A DNA stretch of 28,555 bases from Chara braunii (GCA_003427395.1 BFEA01000012.1:4087856-4116410), one strand, 5' to 3'; numbered from the stretch's first letter, positions 8,400 through 15,938 are shown. Notes: generated from the sequence alone by a model not told the origin. Made by a program: numbers and translations.

Positions 8400-9943
8400 G
8401 AATTGAAATTTAACGTTGTAGAGGTTCTTTCTCCATTGGCTCCATGTTTTAAATCTTGACGCATTTTATTTGGTTTTTCTCTCACAGCCGTTGGTATTCA
8501 CTCATAGCCCTGCTCCACACGGTATAGCCAGAGTGGAACAGCAATATCTACGGGGTCTACGAGAGATTAGATGCCGTGTTTTGGCGGACTTGCTTGTAAC
8601 TTACTCTATCTGCACTTGGTGCCAGTCATGGGATAGGTACAGGCTAGTATTATCTTCATGATTGAAATAGGGATTTACCTACCTAGAATTACATCTTAAT
8701 TGCTGTTTTCACGGATAGGTTACTCGTCCATCTCGGCTTCATGTTCTGATGTGTTCCATCTAGGTGTTTTTTCACAGTTGAGGGTATTTTACGGAATCTG
8801 ATTTCATTCACCATCAAGCCTTGCCTCACACGGTGTATCTAGCAGCGACTAAGGGCGGTTGCAAAACGTAGGCGCTCTAGCTGCCGGCATATGTATAATG
8901 ATTCTGATCAGGTCAGGCTCTATGGGCCTCGTTGGAATATTTGGAGCTGGAGTCCGGCATTGACATGACGAATGAGAGACTAAGCATGGTCGTGAGAGAT
9001 TGTGGCCGCTACTTGAAACATCTGATGGTGAGGAGGTGCGATAAACAGGCGCGTACCCGTGATGATGTTCTGCGGTTAGCAATGACTTATCCAAAGGGAA
9101 GGAAGTATGTGCCTTCACATTGGGCTGTGCTCTGCCCAGTTCTACAGGTTCTGCCGATGGCTTGTCCCGTGAGGTTTTAATGACATAACCCCGGGTTCTT
9201 GGAACCCATGCACCTGGACTTGTTCTGGCTTGCCTGTACTGGTTCCGTTTATTTCCACAATATGTCAGTCAGATTGGGTTGCGGACTTGCTATCGGTTAG
9301 TTCTGTTGAGGCCCTCTCAGGATGCTGGGCGAGGACCGATGGCTGATTTTCAGCCTCGCCTGATTTTCAGCCAAGAGAGCTTTAGCAATTTGTAAGGAGA
9401 GATTCTGGGTTTTGTAGGAATGCTCTCTTACTGGAATGAACCTGGTCCCAATAGTACGTGAGATTCGGGGCGGGTCAGATTTCTCTTGGAGATATTCTGA
9501 GATCTAGACAGCCTTTAGGCTTACTGCTTATCAATTAAATCCTGATATAAATCGGTGTTCTGTGCTGGCGTTTCTAAAAACTTGTGGTTGGTAGGGTGTC
9601 GTGTGAGATGAGAGAAGCTACTTGTGAAAAGTAAAAATATGTCTCAGTTGCCTTTAGTGTGCCTATTAGCACACCTCTCCTTTGTTAGTGAGGCCGGGAG
9701 GAATTACTCCCACACATTTTCTTAATTCTGCCGGTTGGTATTTGCACAGCTGTTTATGAGGAAGAGTGCAGGGGCTGTTTCGGGGTGGCTCAGGGTGTAT
9801 TCCTTGGGGATATCAGCAGCGGCGCTACCACGAGCAGTGAGAGTGTAATGGTGGCGGTGGTAACGCTACTGGGTTGTTGGTAGAGAACCGGCGAAGAGCA
9901 AAACTTGAGTTGTATCCATGGTGATCGCTCAATTTACAAAGAT
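8400..9943. other. Low-copy sequence, no gene recognised
   Basis: Mixed-composition sequence without long frames. The longest forward frame (8908-9180, about 90 codons, no ATG near its start) matches nothing I know. Pyrimidine tracts followed by CACAG at about 8475-8486 and 8766-8777 look like splice acceptors and could belong to a spliced transcript, but no exon could be confirmed. Confidence 0.35.
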
Positions 9944-10009
9944 CCCAGGATGCGTGGTGGGAAACCCCAGGATGCGTGGTGGGAAACCCCAGGATGCGTG
10001 GTGGGAAAC
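9944..10009. repeat. 22-bp perfect tandem repeat, three copies
   Basis: CCCAGGATGCGTGGTGGGAA + AC is repeated three times with no change (9944, 9966, 9988). A diverged single copy (GGGTGCGTTGTGGGAAAC) lies near 10483, in a longer segment related to 9890-10040. Confidence 0.95.
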
Positions 10010-10166
10010 CCGTCATGGCAACTCAGGCTCTTGGCGTTTTATGGACAGCATGTCAAGGACAAGGGGAAAGCTCTGAACAGCTGATGGGTTTATCGTATCA
10101 GGGATAAATTAGCTGTTGCATATCCGTTTTGGCGTAGGCCTGGTTGGTTTTCTAGGGGTTGTATAT

Positions 10167-10398
10167 AGGTTCTGCAGTTCTAGTGGTTCATTAAAGCTTT
10201 ATGTACAACATGGGTAGCAGCACTTCGGTGGCAGTGTGAGTGCCACCGTTGGTGGTTGTGCTTTTCCTTGCAGTTGCGTAGAGGTGCTGCAGTTCTAGTG
10301 GTTCATTAAAGCTTTATATACAACTTCATGGGTAGCAGCACTACGGAGGCAGTGTGAGTGCCACCGTTGGTGGTGGGAGCGCTTTTCCTTACAGTTGG
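10167..10398. repeat. 115-bp tandem duplication
   Basis: Two copies start at AGGTTCTGCAGTTC (10167) and AGGTGCTGCAGTTC (10282). Both contain TCATTAAAGCTTTAT, GGGTAGCAGCACT, AGTGTGAGTGCCACCG and CTTTTCCTT. No coding sense. Confidence 0.9.
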
Positions 10399-10727
10399 GA
10401 TCATTAGGATTGGAAGCAAACTTGAATCGTATCCATGGTGATCTTGGTTCGACTGATCATAGATTTCATCGAAGATTCAAGGGTGCGTTGTGGGAAACCC
10501 GTTAAGGTGTTTCAGGCTTCCTTTGGACTGCAGACGTATTTGAGTTGATGTTTATCAGAAGGATCAAGGGTCGTTTATTTTTGAGTCTAGTCCAGGGCTG
10601 TGAGTAGGAAGAATGTTCAAAATGGCCGATAGATATATTCTGATTGATGGATTTGCGTAGTATATCTGTCCTATTTCGGCACCTTTATTGAGCTTCAAGT
10701 TAGTCTTTTTGAGAAGTTTGAGATAAG

Positions 10728-10789
10728 AGGGATCCTGGGACTCTGGACCCGGTTTCCAGCAAGGCTCTCAGTGACTCCGGGTTGAATTG
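10728..10789 (+). mobile_element. Retroposon 3' block, cut by adapter
   Basis: GGGATCCTGGGACTCTGGAC, CCGGTTTCCAGCAAGGCTC and CAGTGACTCCGGGTTGAATT match the copy at 11071-11149 almost base for base. Here the copy stops exactly at the adapter, and the same block restarts 280 bp later. Confidence 0.7.
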
Positions 10790-10790
10790 A

Positions 10791-10820
10791 TATACACATC
10801 TAGATGTGTATAAGAGACAG
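10791..10820. other. Partial mate-pair junction adapter (artefact)
   Basis: TATACACATCT followed by the full mosaic end AGATGTGTATAAGAGACAG. It marks a false junction between the repeat on the left and the mitochondrial-type sequence on the right. Confidence 0.95.
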
Positions 10821-10888
10821 GCGCATACATAAATAAAATAAGCTGCTTGTTTTGTTGTGGCGGCTGCGTTGACTCTTTTGGGTGAGTT

Positions 10889-10962
10889 GCATTCTTAGCT
10901 CAGCTGGATAGAGCAACAACCTTCTAAGTTGAAGGTCACAGGTTCAAATCCTGTAGGATGCT
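10889..10962 (+). tRNA. trnR-UCU: tRNA-Arg (anticodon UCU), mitochondrial type
   Basis: The acceptor strands GCATTCT and AGGATGC pair, with one G-T. The D region TAGCTCAGCTGGATAGAGCA, the anticodon loop CTTCTAA (anticodon TCT at 10923-10925) and the T-arm ACAGGTTCAAATCCTGT are all in place. No CCA is encoded. The outermost anticodon-stem pair is A-A. The form is that of plant-lineage mitochondrial trnR(ucu). It would charge arginine for AGA/AGG codons. Confidence 0.9.
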
Positions 10963-10971
10963 GAATTCTTC

Positions 10972-11058
10972 GGGAGAGTGGCCGAGTGGTTAAAAGCGAC
11001 AGACTGTAAATCTGTTGAAGGTTATATTTCTACGTAGGTTCGAATCCTGCCTCTCCCA
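10972..11058 (+). tRNA. trnY-GUA: tRNA-Tyr (anticodon GUA), mitochondrial type
   Basis: A class II tRNA with a long variable arm. The acceptor strands GGGAGAG and CTCTCCC pair fully and the discriminator is A. The anticodon stem-loop CAGACTGTAAATCTG has GTA at 11006-11008. The T-arm is GTAGGTTCGAATCCTGC. It closely resembles plant mitochondrial trnY(gua), whose long variable arm marks it as bacterial or organellar, not nuclear. Confidence 0.92.
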
Positions 11059-11070
11059 CTTCGTGGCCAG

Positions 11071-11193
11071 AGGGATCCTGGGACGCTGGACCCGGTTTCC
11101 AGCAAGGCTCTCAGTGACTCCGAGTTGAATTGTGAGGTCCCCGGCCTCAGCCNCTNTTTTNTGNAANNNAAAAAAAAAAAAAAAAAAAAAAAA
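11071..11193 (+). mobile_element. Retroposon 3' block with poly(A), gap inside
   Basis: Second copy of the GGACCCGGTTTCCAGCAAGG block, continuing to GAATTGTGAGGTCCCCGGCC (to about 11149). Ambiguous bases follow at 11153-11169 and an A run at 11170-11193. Block plus tail fits a retroposon 3' terminus. The N bases show that the join is uncertain. Confidence 0.55.
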
Positions 11194-11194
11194 G

Positions 11195-11283
11195 GTCGGG
11201 ACATCCGTTGAAATTGGAACGATGCAGAGAGAGGACTGGCATGCCCCTGCGGAAGGATGACACGCATAACTCGAGAAATGCTC
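11195..11283 (+). pseudogene. U6 snRNA pseudogene
   Basis: A nearly full U6: GGGACATCCGTTGAAATTGG, AACGATGCAGAGA, CATGCCCCTGC, GGAAGGATGACACGC, then ATAACTCGAGAAATGCTCC. The ACAGAGA box reads GCAGAGA and the 5' stem is shortened to GTCGGGAC. It follows an A run directly. About 65 bp further on is a second A run (11353-11368). It is therefore a retroposed copy, perhaps fused to other sequence. Confidence 0.8.
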
Positions 11284-11436
11284 CTTTTCTTTCCGAAAAA
11301 ATAAATAAATAAGGAGAAATAAGAGAGGCGAACCAAAAAGTCCGAACTTCTAAAAAAAAAAAAAAAAAGTAGTCCGAACAAACGAAAATGGAAAAAGACA
11401 TAACCCTATGGCCAAAAATTCAAACCGGAAAAAATC

Positions 11437-11811
11437 GTGCGAGCATCTGGGGATGGGAATCAAATGCCCATCAGTGGGCACATTGCCCTTTGGCAAAAGG
11501 GCTTTGGAAGTGGTGGGTCCCGCTGTGGCAAAAGGGCTTTGGAAGTGGTGGGTCCCGCTGAGGACTGGATTTTATTTAGTATTTCTCCTAAGAAGATCAT
11601 GAATTTGTCTGAGGCTGGGGCTATGTGGCTTTAGTCTATACTACTCTATAGGGGCATCCTGCTTTACGAGATTTGGAAGGCTAGAAATTCATGTGTTTTC
11701 AATGGGGGGAAAAAATCGATTTGTTTTTCAATAACAACAGCAAACATGTGCAAATCTGAGATTTATAATTATGATCTCAGATTGGAAGATCTGTGCCTGT
11801 CCACGGGGTAG
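11437..11811 (+). pseudogene. Decayed LINE ORF2 C-terminus
   Basis: One frame reads from 11437 to a stop at 11809-11811, with an internal TAG at 11632-11634. After the TAG it encodes ILLYRGILLYEIWKARNSCV followed by FNGGKK. The aromatic/leucine-rich segment followed by WKARN-x(3)-F is typical of the C-terminal end of ORF2 in plant L1-type LINEs, after the reverse transcriptase (zf-RVT-like region). Upstream residues (DWILFSISPKK...) are compatible with the same region. A 35-bp perfect tandem duplication (11491-11560) further damages the frame. It is a dead fragment. Its 3' block and A-rich tail may be those at 12428-12622. Confidence 0.5.
11491..11560. repeat. 35-bp perfect tandem duplication
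   Basis: TGGCAAAAGGGCTTTGGAAG + TGGTGGGTCCCGCTG appears twice without change (11491-11525 and 11526-11560). Confidence 0.95.
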
Positions 11812-11837
11812 GTCTATCCAGTGGTTTCGTAAGACAT

Positions 11838-11937
11838 GGGGCTAGGTCCCACTTGCACGAATTAAGAGATACTGACCGTAGATAGCAAAGATCAACGGCC
11901 AGAATCTCTTAATCCTGTGCAAGTGGGACCTTGCCCC
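11838..11937. mobile_element. MITE family 1, copy 2
   Basis: Same ends (GGGCTAGGTCCCACTTGCAC and GTGCAAGTGGGACCTTGCCC) and same middle (GACCGTAGATAGCAAAGATC) as the element at 3197, in the same orientation, with few changes. It lies just after the LINE remnant. Confidence 0.85.
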
Positions 11938-11944
11938 TGGACCC

Positions 11945-12427
11945 AAAACCCAGGGACCGGCTCAGTAAGGGGGGATGAAGGAAAATTGGTAATGATCTCT
12001 AACTGGTTAAAGCCGAATTAGGTTGACTTGGATTTGGTCGTTCTGGTAGACCGTCAATTGGAAGAAAGCTGTGGATACGTAATTTCAAAAGACTATACTG
12101 GTATTGGCTCAGCAGTCCACACTCAGAGAAATAGGATTGACAAACACAGAGAAACTCTCGCTGCGAGATATAACATCGGCGGATCTATAAGAGAGCATAG
12201 AGTATGTTGGGATGTTTATCCTTTGACGGGATCTGCAATGAGATCTTTTGGTATACTGCATAGTCGGAGAGTGGAGGGAGGCTGGACCCGGTTTCCAGCA
12301 AGTTCTGAGATTTGCCTACTTCTGCAGAGGAAACCCACAGTGAATTGGAGATAATTTTGGCTAGCCCGCTTTTCTTATTTAGTGCTTCATGATTTACTAT
12401 TTTTGGAACGTAAACTGCCTGGAATGG
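11945..12427. other. No supported gene; possible LINE 3' sequence
   Basis: A forward frame of 108 codons (12028-12354) matches nothing I recognise. CTGGACCCGGTTTCCAGCAA (12282-12301) is a piece of the retroposon block. The region may be 3' untranslated sequence of the LINE remnant upstream. Confidence 0.35.
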
Positions 12428-12622
12428 GACGCTAGACCCGGTTTTCAGCGGAGCGGTCGATATTTTTGAAACAGGAGACAAAATTTCGAGCGATGCTCAT
12501 AAGCTAAACTGGCTGAGGCTGCCAGGGATAACTCCCGGTGAAATTGCGAGGTCCCCGGCCTCGTCCCATTGGCTGAATTTGCAATATAATTACAATCTTT
12601 CCAAAATAAAAAAATAAAAAAA
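12428..12622 (+). mobile_element. LINE-like 3' end with A-rich tail
   Basis: GACGCTAGACCCGGTTTTCA, then AAACTGGCTGAGGCTGCC, GGGATAACTCCC and AATTGCGAGGTCCCCGGCCT, then about 40 bp ending CAATATAATTACAATCTTTC and an A-rich tail (12600-12622). The order matches the copy at 3928-4066, which has a TAA tail instead. Plant L1-type LINEs commonly end in a similar A/T-rich stretch before the tail. Confidence 0.5.
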
Positions 12623-12644
12623 ATCGTGCGAGCATGTGGAGCGC

Positions 12645-12700
12645 GACGTGATGTGAAGGCAGACAAACCTGCGACGTGATGTGAAGGCAGAACAAACCTA
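12645..12700. repeat. Short tandem duplication
   Basis: GCGACGTGATGTGAAGGCAG + ACAAACCT is present twice (about 12646 and 12671). Confidence 0.9.
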
Positions 12701-12878
12701 ACCTCCTAGCCGACGTGGGGCCACGTCCCACCAGCGGGGTTCTAGACTTGGTCTCAAGCACACATTCTTGCATCCGATCTGAATATCTCACGGCCGTACT
12801 GGCCAAGTTCAAAAAAATCGACAGGAAGACTACCCCACCCCCCCGCGGCCCCTCCCCCGCTAGCAAAACTCCGCCCCA

Positions 12879-13014
12879 GTCCTTCGGGACATCCGTTGGA
12901 TCTTCGTTATCGACGGACAAGGCCTCATAATCCTAGCACGTGAAAAGACGGACGAAAAAAGTATAAATTCACAAAGAAATTACACCTTGCACGCGGACTG
13001 ATTGCTTCACACAC

Positions 13015-13077
<63 letters not shown>
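12879..13077 (+). mobile_element. U6-headed retroposon with 62-A tail
   Basis: It opens with 22 bases of U6 5' end (GTCCTTCGGGACATCCGTTG + GA; 12879-12900), the complete 5' stem-loop. About 115 bp of unrelated sequence follows, then an uninterrupted run of 62 A (13016-13077). A U6 5' end joined to other sequence with a poly(A) tail resembles the U6/retroposon chimeras made by template switching during LINE reverse transcription. Confidence 0.5.
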
Positions 13078-13078
<1 letters not shown>

Positions 13079-13335
13079 AATCCTCGAGGTTTGCGCCGCG
13101 ACCTTCGAAGAAGGTACACTCTGCCGTCGGAATGCATTAATAATTCATTCACTAATTCGAGCGAGCGACCGCACGACGCCACAACTGTGAAATGACGATT
13201 AAAAAACACGAAAAATATTAAAAACTACATAAATAAATAACGATCAGCACAAGGTCATCCCTCGGGGTCATCCTTTAACAACGTCTTTCCTTTTTTTTTT
13301 TCTTTTTTTTTTTTTTGGTCTTTCCTTTCCCACTG

Positions 13336-13399
13336 TCGTTGATCTTTGCTATCTACGGTCAATATCGCTTAATTCGTGTCAGTGGGACCTAGCCCCGGG
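13336..13399. mobile_element. MITE family 1, truncated copy 3
   Basis: The middle (GTTGATCTTTGCTATCTACG and GTCAATATCGCTTAATTCGT) and one end (CAGTGGGACCTAGCCCC) are present. The other end is replaced by T-rich sequence. Orientation is opposite to the copies at 3197 and 11838. Confidence 0.75.
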
Positions 13400-13680
13400 T
13401 TCATCCTCTGGGTCATCCGCTAGCCGTGGTATTTCGAGCGAGCAAGCACACAACGCCATAACTCCGAAAATGACGATCAAATCTAAGGTCATCCTCTGGG
13501 TCACCCGCTAGTGGTGGTAATTCGAGCGAGCGAGCACACAACGCCATAACTGGGAAAATGACGACAAAGAAGGTCAACCCCTGGGTCACCCGTTAGCGGT
13601 GGCAATTCGAGCGAGCGAGCACACAACGCCATACCTGTGAAAATGACGATCAAGTCAAGGTCATCCTCGGTGTAATTCAT
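13399..13680. repeat. 86-bp tandem repeat, three full copies and a partial
   Basis: Units start at 13399, 13487, 13572 and 13659: GTCATCCTCTGGGTCACCCG, then GTAATTCGAGCGAGCGAGC, ACACAACGCCATAACT and GAAAATGACGATCAA. A displaced copy lies at about 13150-13265, split by other sequence. Confidence 0.9.
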
Positions 13681-13765
13681 GCTCCATCAACGCTCCCCCA
13701 TAGACCAATTACCACTGCTCCGAGAAGATCGAGACGACCACAAAAAAGGACGCCTACCTCCTTAG

Positions 13766-13869
13766 CCGGGGCAAGGTCCCACTTGCACGGATTAATAGAT
13801 TCTGGCCGTTGATCTTTGCCATCTACGGTCAATATCGCTTAATTCGTGCATGTGGGACTTAGCCCCCGG
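13766..13869. mobile_element. MITE family 1, copy 4 (inverted)
   Basis: The ends CCGGGGCAAGGTCCCACTTG and CATGTGGGACTTAGCCCCCG surround the family middle in reverse orientation. Its right end merges with the CTACC-family element that follows: the shared bases CCCCCGGAATAGAACG serve both. Confidence 0.8.
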
Positions 13870-13967
13870 AATAGAACGCCCGGGCATAATAGTAGCTGTA
13901 TTTTGGGCAACTTTCGGACCACATGCAGCGATAACGACCGGGATTTCTATTCGGGTGAAGACGGTAG
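13866..13967. mobile_element. CTACC hairpin element, copy 4, left end replaced
   Basis: It carries the core AGTAGCTGTATTTTGGGCAA and the right end ATTCGGGTGAAGACGGTAG. The expected left end CTACCGTCTTCCC is missing, because the MITE 13766-13869 abuts there. Its middle is closest to the copy at 1898. Confidence 0.65.
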
Positions 13968-14115
13968 TGGGACCACAGCTACTGATAGTAGTGTGATACC
14001 ATCCCGTGACATGCCATGGCAGATACGGAATCACAGCCAGAAAGCTCGTCGTCGTCATTCTCGACGCTCACATCATCTTATTCTCGTTTTTTTCTTTCCT
14101 TTTCTTTTCGCCGTG

Positions 14116-14227
14116 CTACCGTCTTCCCCCGGACATAACGCACCCTAAAAATGAATGTATATGAGTTATATTTCCGGCCAGATACAACCAAAATGAGGGT
14201 GCGTTGTGTTCGGGGGGAAGTCGGTAG
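14116..14227. mobile_element. CTACC hairpin element, copy 5, next to U6 sequence
   Basis: The ends CTACCGTCTTCCCCCGGACA and GTGTTCGGGGGGAAGTCGGTAG pair, but the middle differs from the other copies (CACCCTAAAAATGAATG and CCAAAATGAGGGTGCG). It directly borders a U6 fragment at 14230. Confidence 0.75.
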
Positions 14228-14229
14228 TT

Positions 14230-14263
14230 TTCTCTGTATCGTTCAAATCTTGACGGATGCCCC
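14230..14263 (-). pseudogene. U6 snRNA 5' fragment
   Basis: The reverse complement reads GGGGCATCCGTCAAGATTTG followed by AACGATACAGAGAA, the U6 region from after the 5' stem to the ACAGAGA box. The rest of U6 is cut off where the hairpin element begins. Confidence 0.65.
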
Positions 14264-14264
14264 G

Positions 14265-14728
14265 ACATCATCATCATCACTGCTACTACCGTACACGGAA
14301 AGAAAAGAAATTAATTCAAATTATACACATATCTAATATATAAACCTAAGTACATGTAGTCACAGAGAACTGATCTACATCTGTCTTACATCTGCCTGAG
14401 AAGATCACACACATCCACCCTCAGAACTGCCCTAAAGGTTGCAATACCGAAGAAGGACCGGGCGGTCTCATCCGCAATGATTAAAACATAATAGAAGACG
14501 AAATAGAACAGCCTCACTTGTACTCTAGGGCCCGTCTCCACTGCACAGCAGCACTCTACATGAATTTAGACTCTTTCTGGACCAGGTGAGTTGCCACCAG
14601 TCCAAAATTTTCATAGTCTCCGGCCCTGAAAAACGTCCACATGAACGTTCAAGTGTTTTGTAGTGGAGAGCGGCCCCTATTCAAGCTTAGACAAAATCGT
14701 GAGGCCGTCGTCAACACCCGAAATTGAT
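14265..14728. other. No gene seen
   Basis: AT-rich then mixed sequence with no long frame, no repeat partner in this window and no RNA gene that I recognise. Confidence 0.4.
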
Positions 14729-14729
14729 C

Positions 14730-14762
14730 GCCATCGCCGCCGCCGCCGCCGCCGCCGCCGCC
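14730..14762. repeat. (CCG)n microsatellite
   Basis: About ten CCG units. On the minus strand they read as a glycine run. Confidence 0.9.
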
Positions 14763-14816
14763 CTTCCACGGCTTCCCGCCCATCTCACAAAAACTACTCG
14801 TCAATATCCGAGCCTC

Positions 14817-14936
14817 GGGGGCCAGGTCCTGGCTGACTTCTTCAATTCTGGCCATTGATCCTCATCTGATTCATTGATCCTCATCATTCACGGTCATAAA
14901 TCGAGAATTCCGGGGAGCGGGACTTGGGCTCCGGCC
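14817..14936. mobile_element. Diverged MITE family 1 relative
   Basis: GGGGGCCAGGTCCTGGCTGA at the left and GCGGGACTTGGGCTCCGG at the right mirror the common end motif. The middle keeps TTCTGGCCATTGATCCTCAT and TTCACGGTCATAAATCG, diverged from the family middle, with TTGATCCTCATC duplicated. Confidence 0.5.
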
Positions 14937-15188
14937 GATCATTCCCGCGCCGACCTACAGTAGCGCGAAGTCCGTCCGAAACTCAACGCCTGAATCTGGA
15001 CGTGCTTGCGGAGACGTGCGTTTGAAGAAACAAGACGCGATTTCTGCGCGAATTCCGGGGAGCGGGACTTGGGCTCCGGCCGATCATTCCCGCGCCGACC
15101 TAGCACGAAGTCCGTCCAAAACTCAACGCCTGAATCTGGACGTGCTTGCGGAGACGTGCGGTTGAGGAAACCCGACGCGATTTCTGCA
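14905..15188. repeat. 145-bp tandem duplication
   Basis: The copies start with GAATTCCGGGGAGCGGGACT (14905 and 15050) and end with GAGACGTGCGNTTGARGAAA and CGCGATTTCTGC. Parts of the same sequence appear, inverted and direct, in the foldback element at 6461-6738. Open frames of 85-152 codons cross it on both strands and are not supported. Confidence 0.85.
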
Positions 15189-15344
15189 CACCTCAAAACA
15201 GGTGCAGATTACGACTCTGACGAAACGCAACGCTGCCACTGGGTCTTAGCAGTGTTAGCACCTGGTCGTTCCCACTGCGTTTCAGCTGGCGCCTACTCAT
15301 CGTCATCGACAACACGCCAGTCAACCATGGCCAGAAAGGGAGAA

Positions 15345-15500
15345 GAAGAGGACAAGGAACAGGGGGCTATGACAATAGGCAGAATCCTTAGGGGAGAATC
15401 TGAAGAAGAGGACAAGGAACAGGGGGCTATGAGAATAGGAAGAAGCCTTAGGGGGGGAATCTGAAGAAGAGGACAAGGAACAGCGGGCTATGACAATAGT
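15345..15500. repeat. 60-bp tandem repeat, three copies
   Basis: GAAGAAGAGGACAAGGAACA + GGGGGCTATGA, then AATAGG-AGAATCCTTAGG, starts near 15342, 15402 and 15463. In one forward frame it reads as an EEEDKEQGA repeat. Confidence 0.9.
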
Positions 15501-15834
15501 CCACACACTCTCCATACCTGTACCTGAAGTGTGATCCCTCGTGATAGTAGTTGGAACTCCTTCCCCAGAACCCTTGCCTTCGGACAGTAGCGATACTAAC
15601 GCGCAGCGCAGTAGGACGACCTCCCTCTCTCGAGTCAACTCCCCTGCCTTTGTCCTCTCCCGCTCACCCAGCCCACCAGACCACGCATCCCTCTCTTTCC
15701 CCCTTTTCCTCTTCCGTCACTCATCAAGAGCTGCAGTAGTTTATGACGATAATCACATGTCGAGCAGTAACGAAATTTATATAAAGTCAAACAGAGCTGC
15801 CCGGTAAACCGTAGGCAAACCGTAGGAGAAGAGG

Positions 15835-15938
15835 CTGGACAGGATGGCCTTTCAGGCGTTTTTTATAGTCATTATAGTATTACAGGGAACCCCGTACCAG
15901 CCACATCCGTGCCTTACCAACTGAGCTAGCCCGCTGGA
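15835..15938 (-). mobile_element. tRNA-derived SINE, short copy
   Basis: On the minus strand the sequence starts with a tRNA-like head holding a perfect A box (TAGCTCAGTTGG, at 15917-15928). It then passes straight to the body end CTACGGGGTTCC-like...TAATACTATAATGAC, AAAAAA, GGCCTGAAAGGCC. It lacks the roughly 310 bp found between these parts in the copy at 16242. Confidence 0.65.

Larger units (their letters stand above)
10821..11070. other. Mitochondrial-type segment (chimera or NUMT)
   Basis: A short segment holding two organelle-type tRNA genes 10 bp apart, bordered on the left by an adapter and on the right by a nuclear repeat. With the adapter present, a joined mate-pair fragment of mitochondrial DNA is more likely than an old nuclear insertion. 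The tRNAs also look undamaged, as they would in real mitochondrial DNA. Confidence 0.6.

Noticed and set aside
3-10820. Tn5/IS50-like mosaic ends as a sign of a real transposon
   Set aside because: The exact 19-bp engineered mosaic end in head-to-head form, without transposase or resistance genes, is a sequencing-library adapter.
10889-11058. The two tRNAs as nuclear tRNA genes
   Set aside because: The long variable arm of the tRNA-Tyr is organellar/bacterial in type, nuclear plant tRNA-Tyr is short-armed and usually has an intron, and the segment abuts an adapter.
11195-11283. Functional U6 snRNA gene
   Set aside because: The ACAGAGA box is mutated, the 5' stem is shortened, there is no T-run terminator or plant U6 promoter, and it follows an A run.
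13399-13680. CRISPR-like array
   Set aside because: Units are contiguous 86-bp tandem repeats with no short constant repeat plus variable spacer structure, and the DNA is eukaryotic.
15006-15464. 152-codon forward frame with an EEEDKEQGA repeat
   Set aside because: It is made from the 145-bp and 60-bp tandem repeats; an equally open frame lies on the other strand and no domain is visible.
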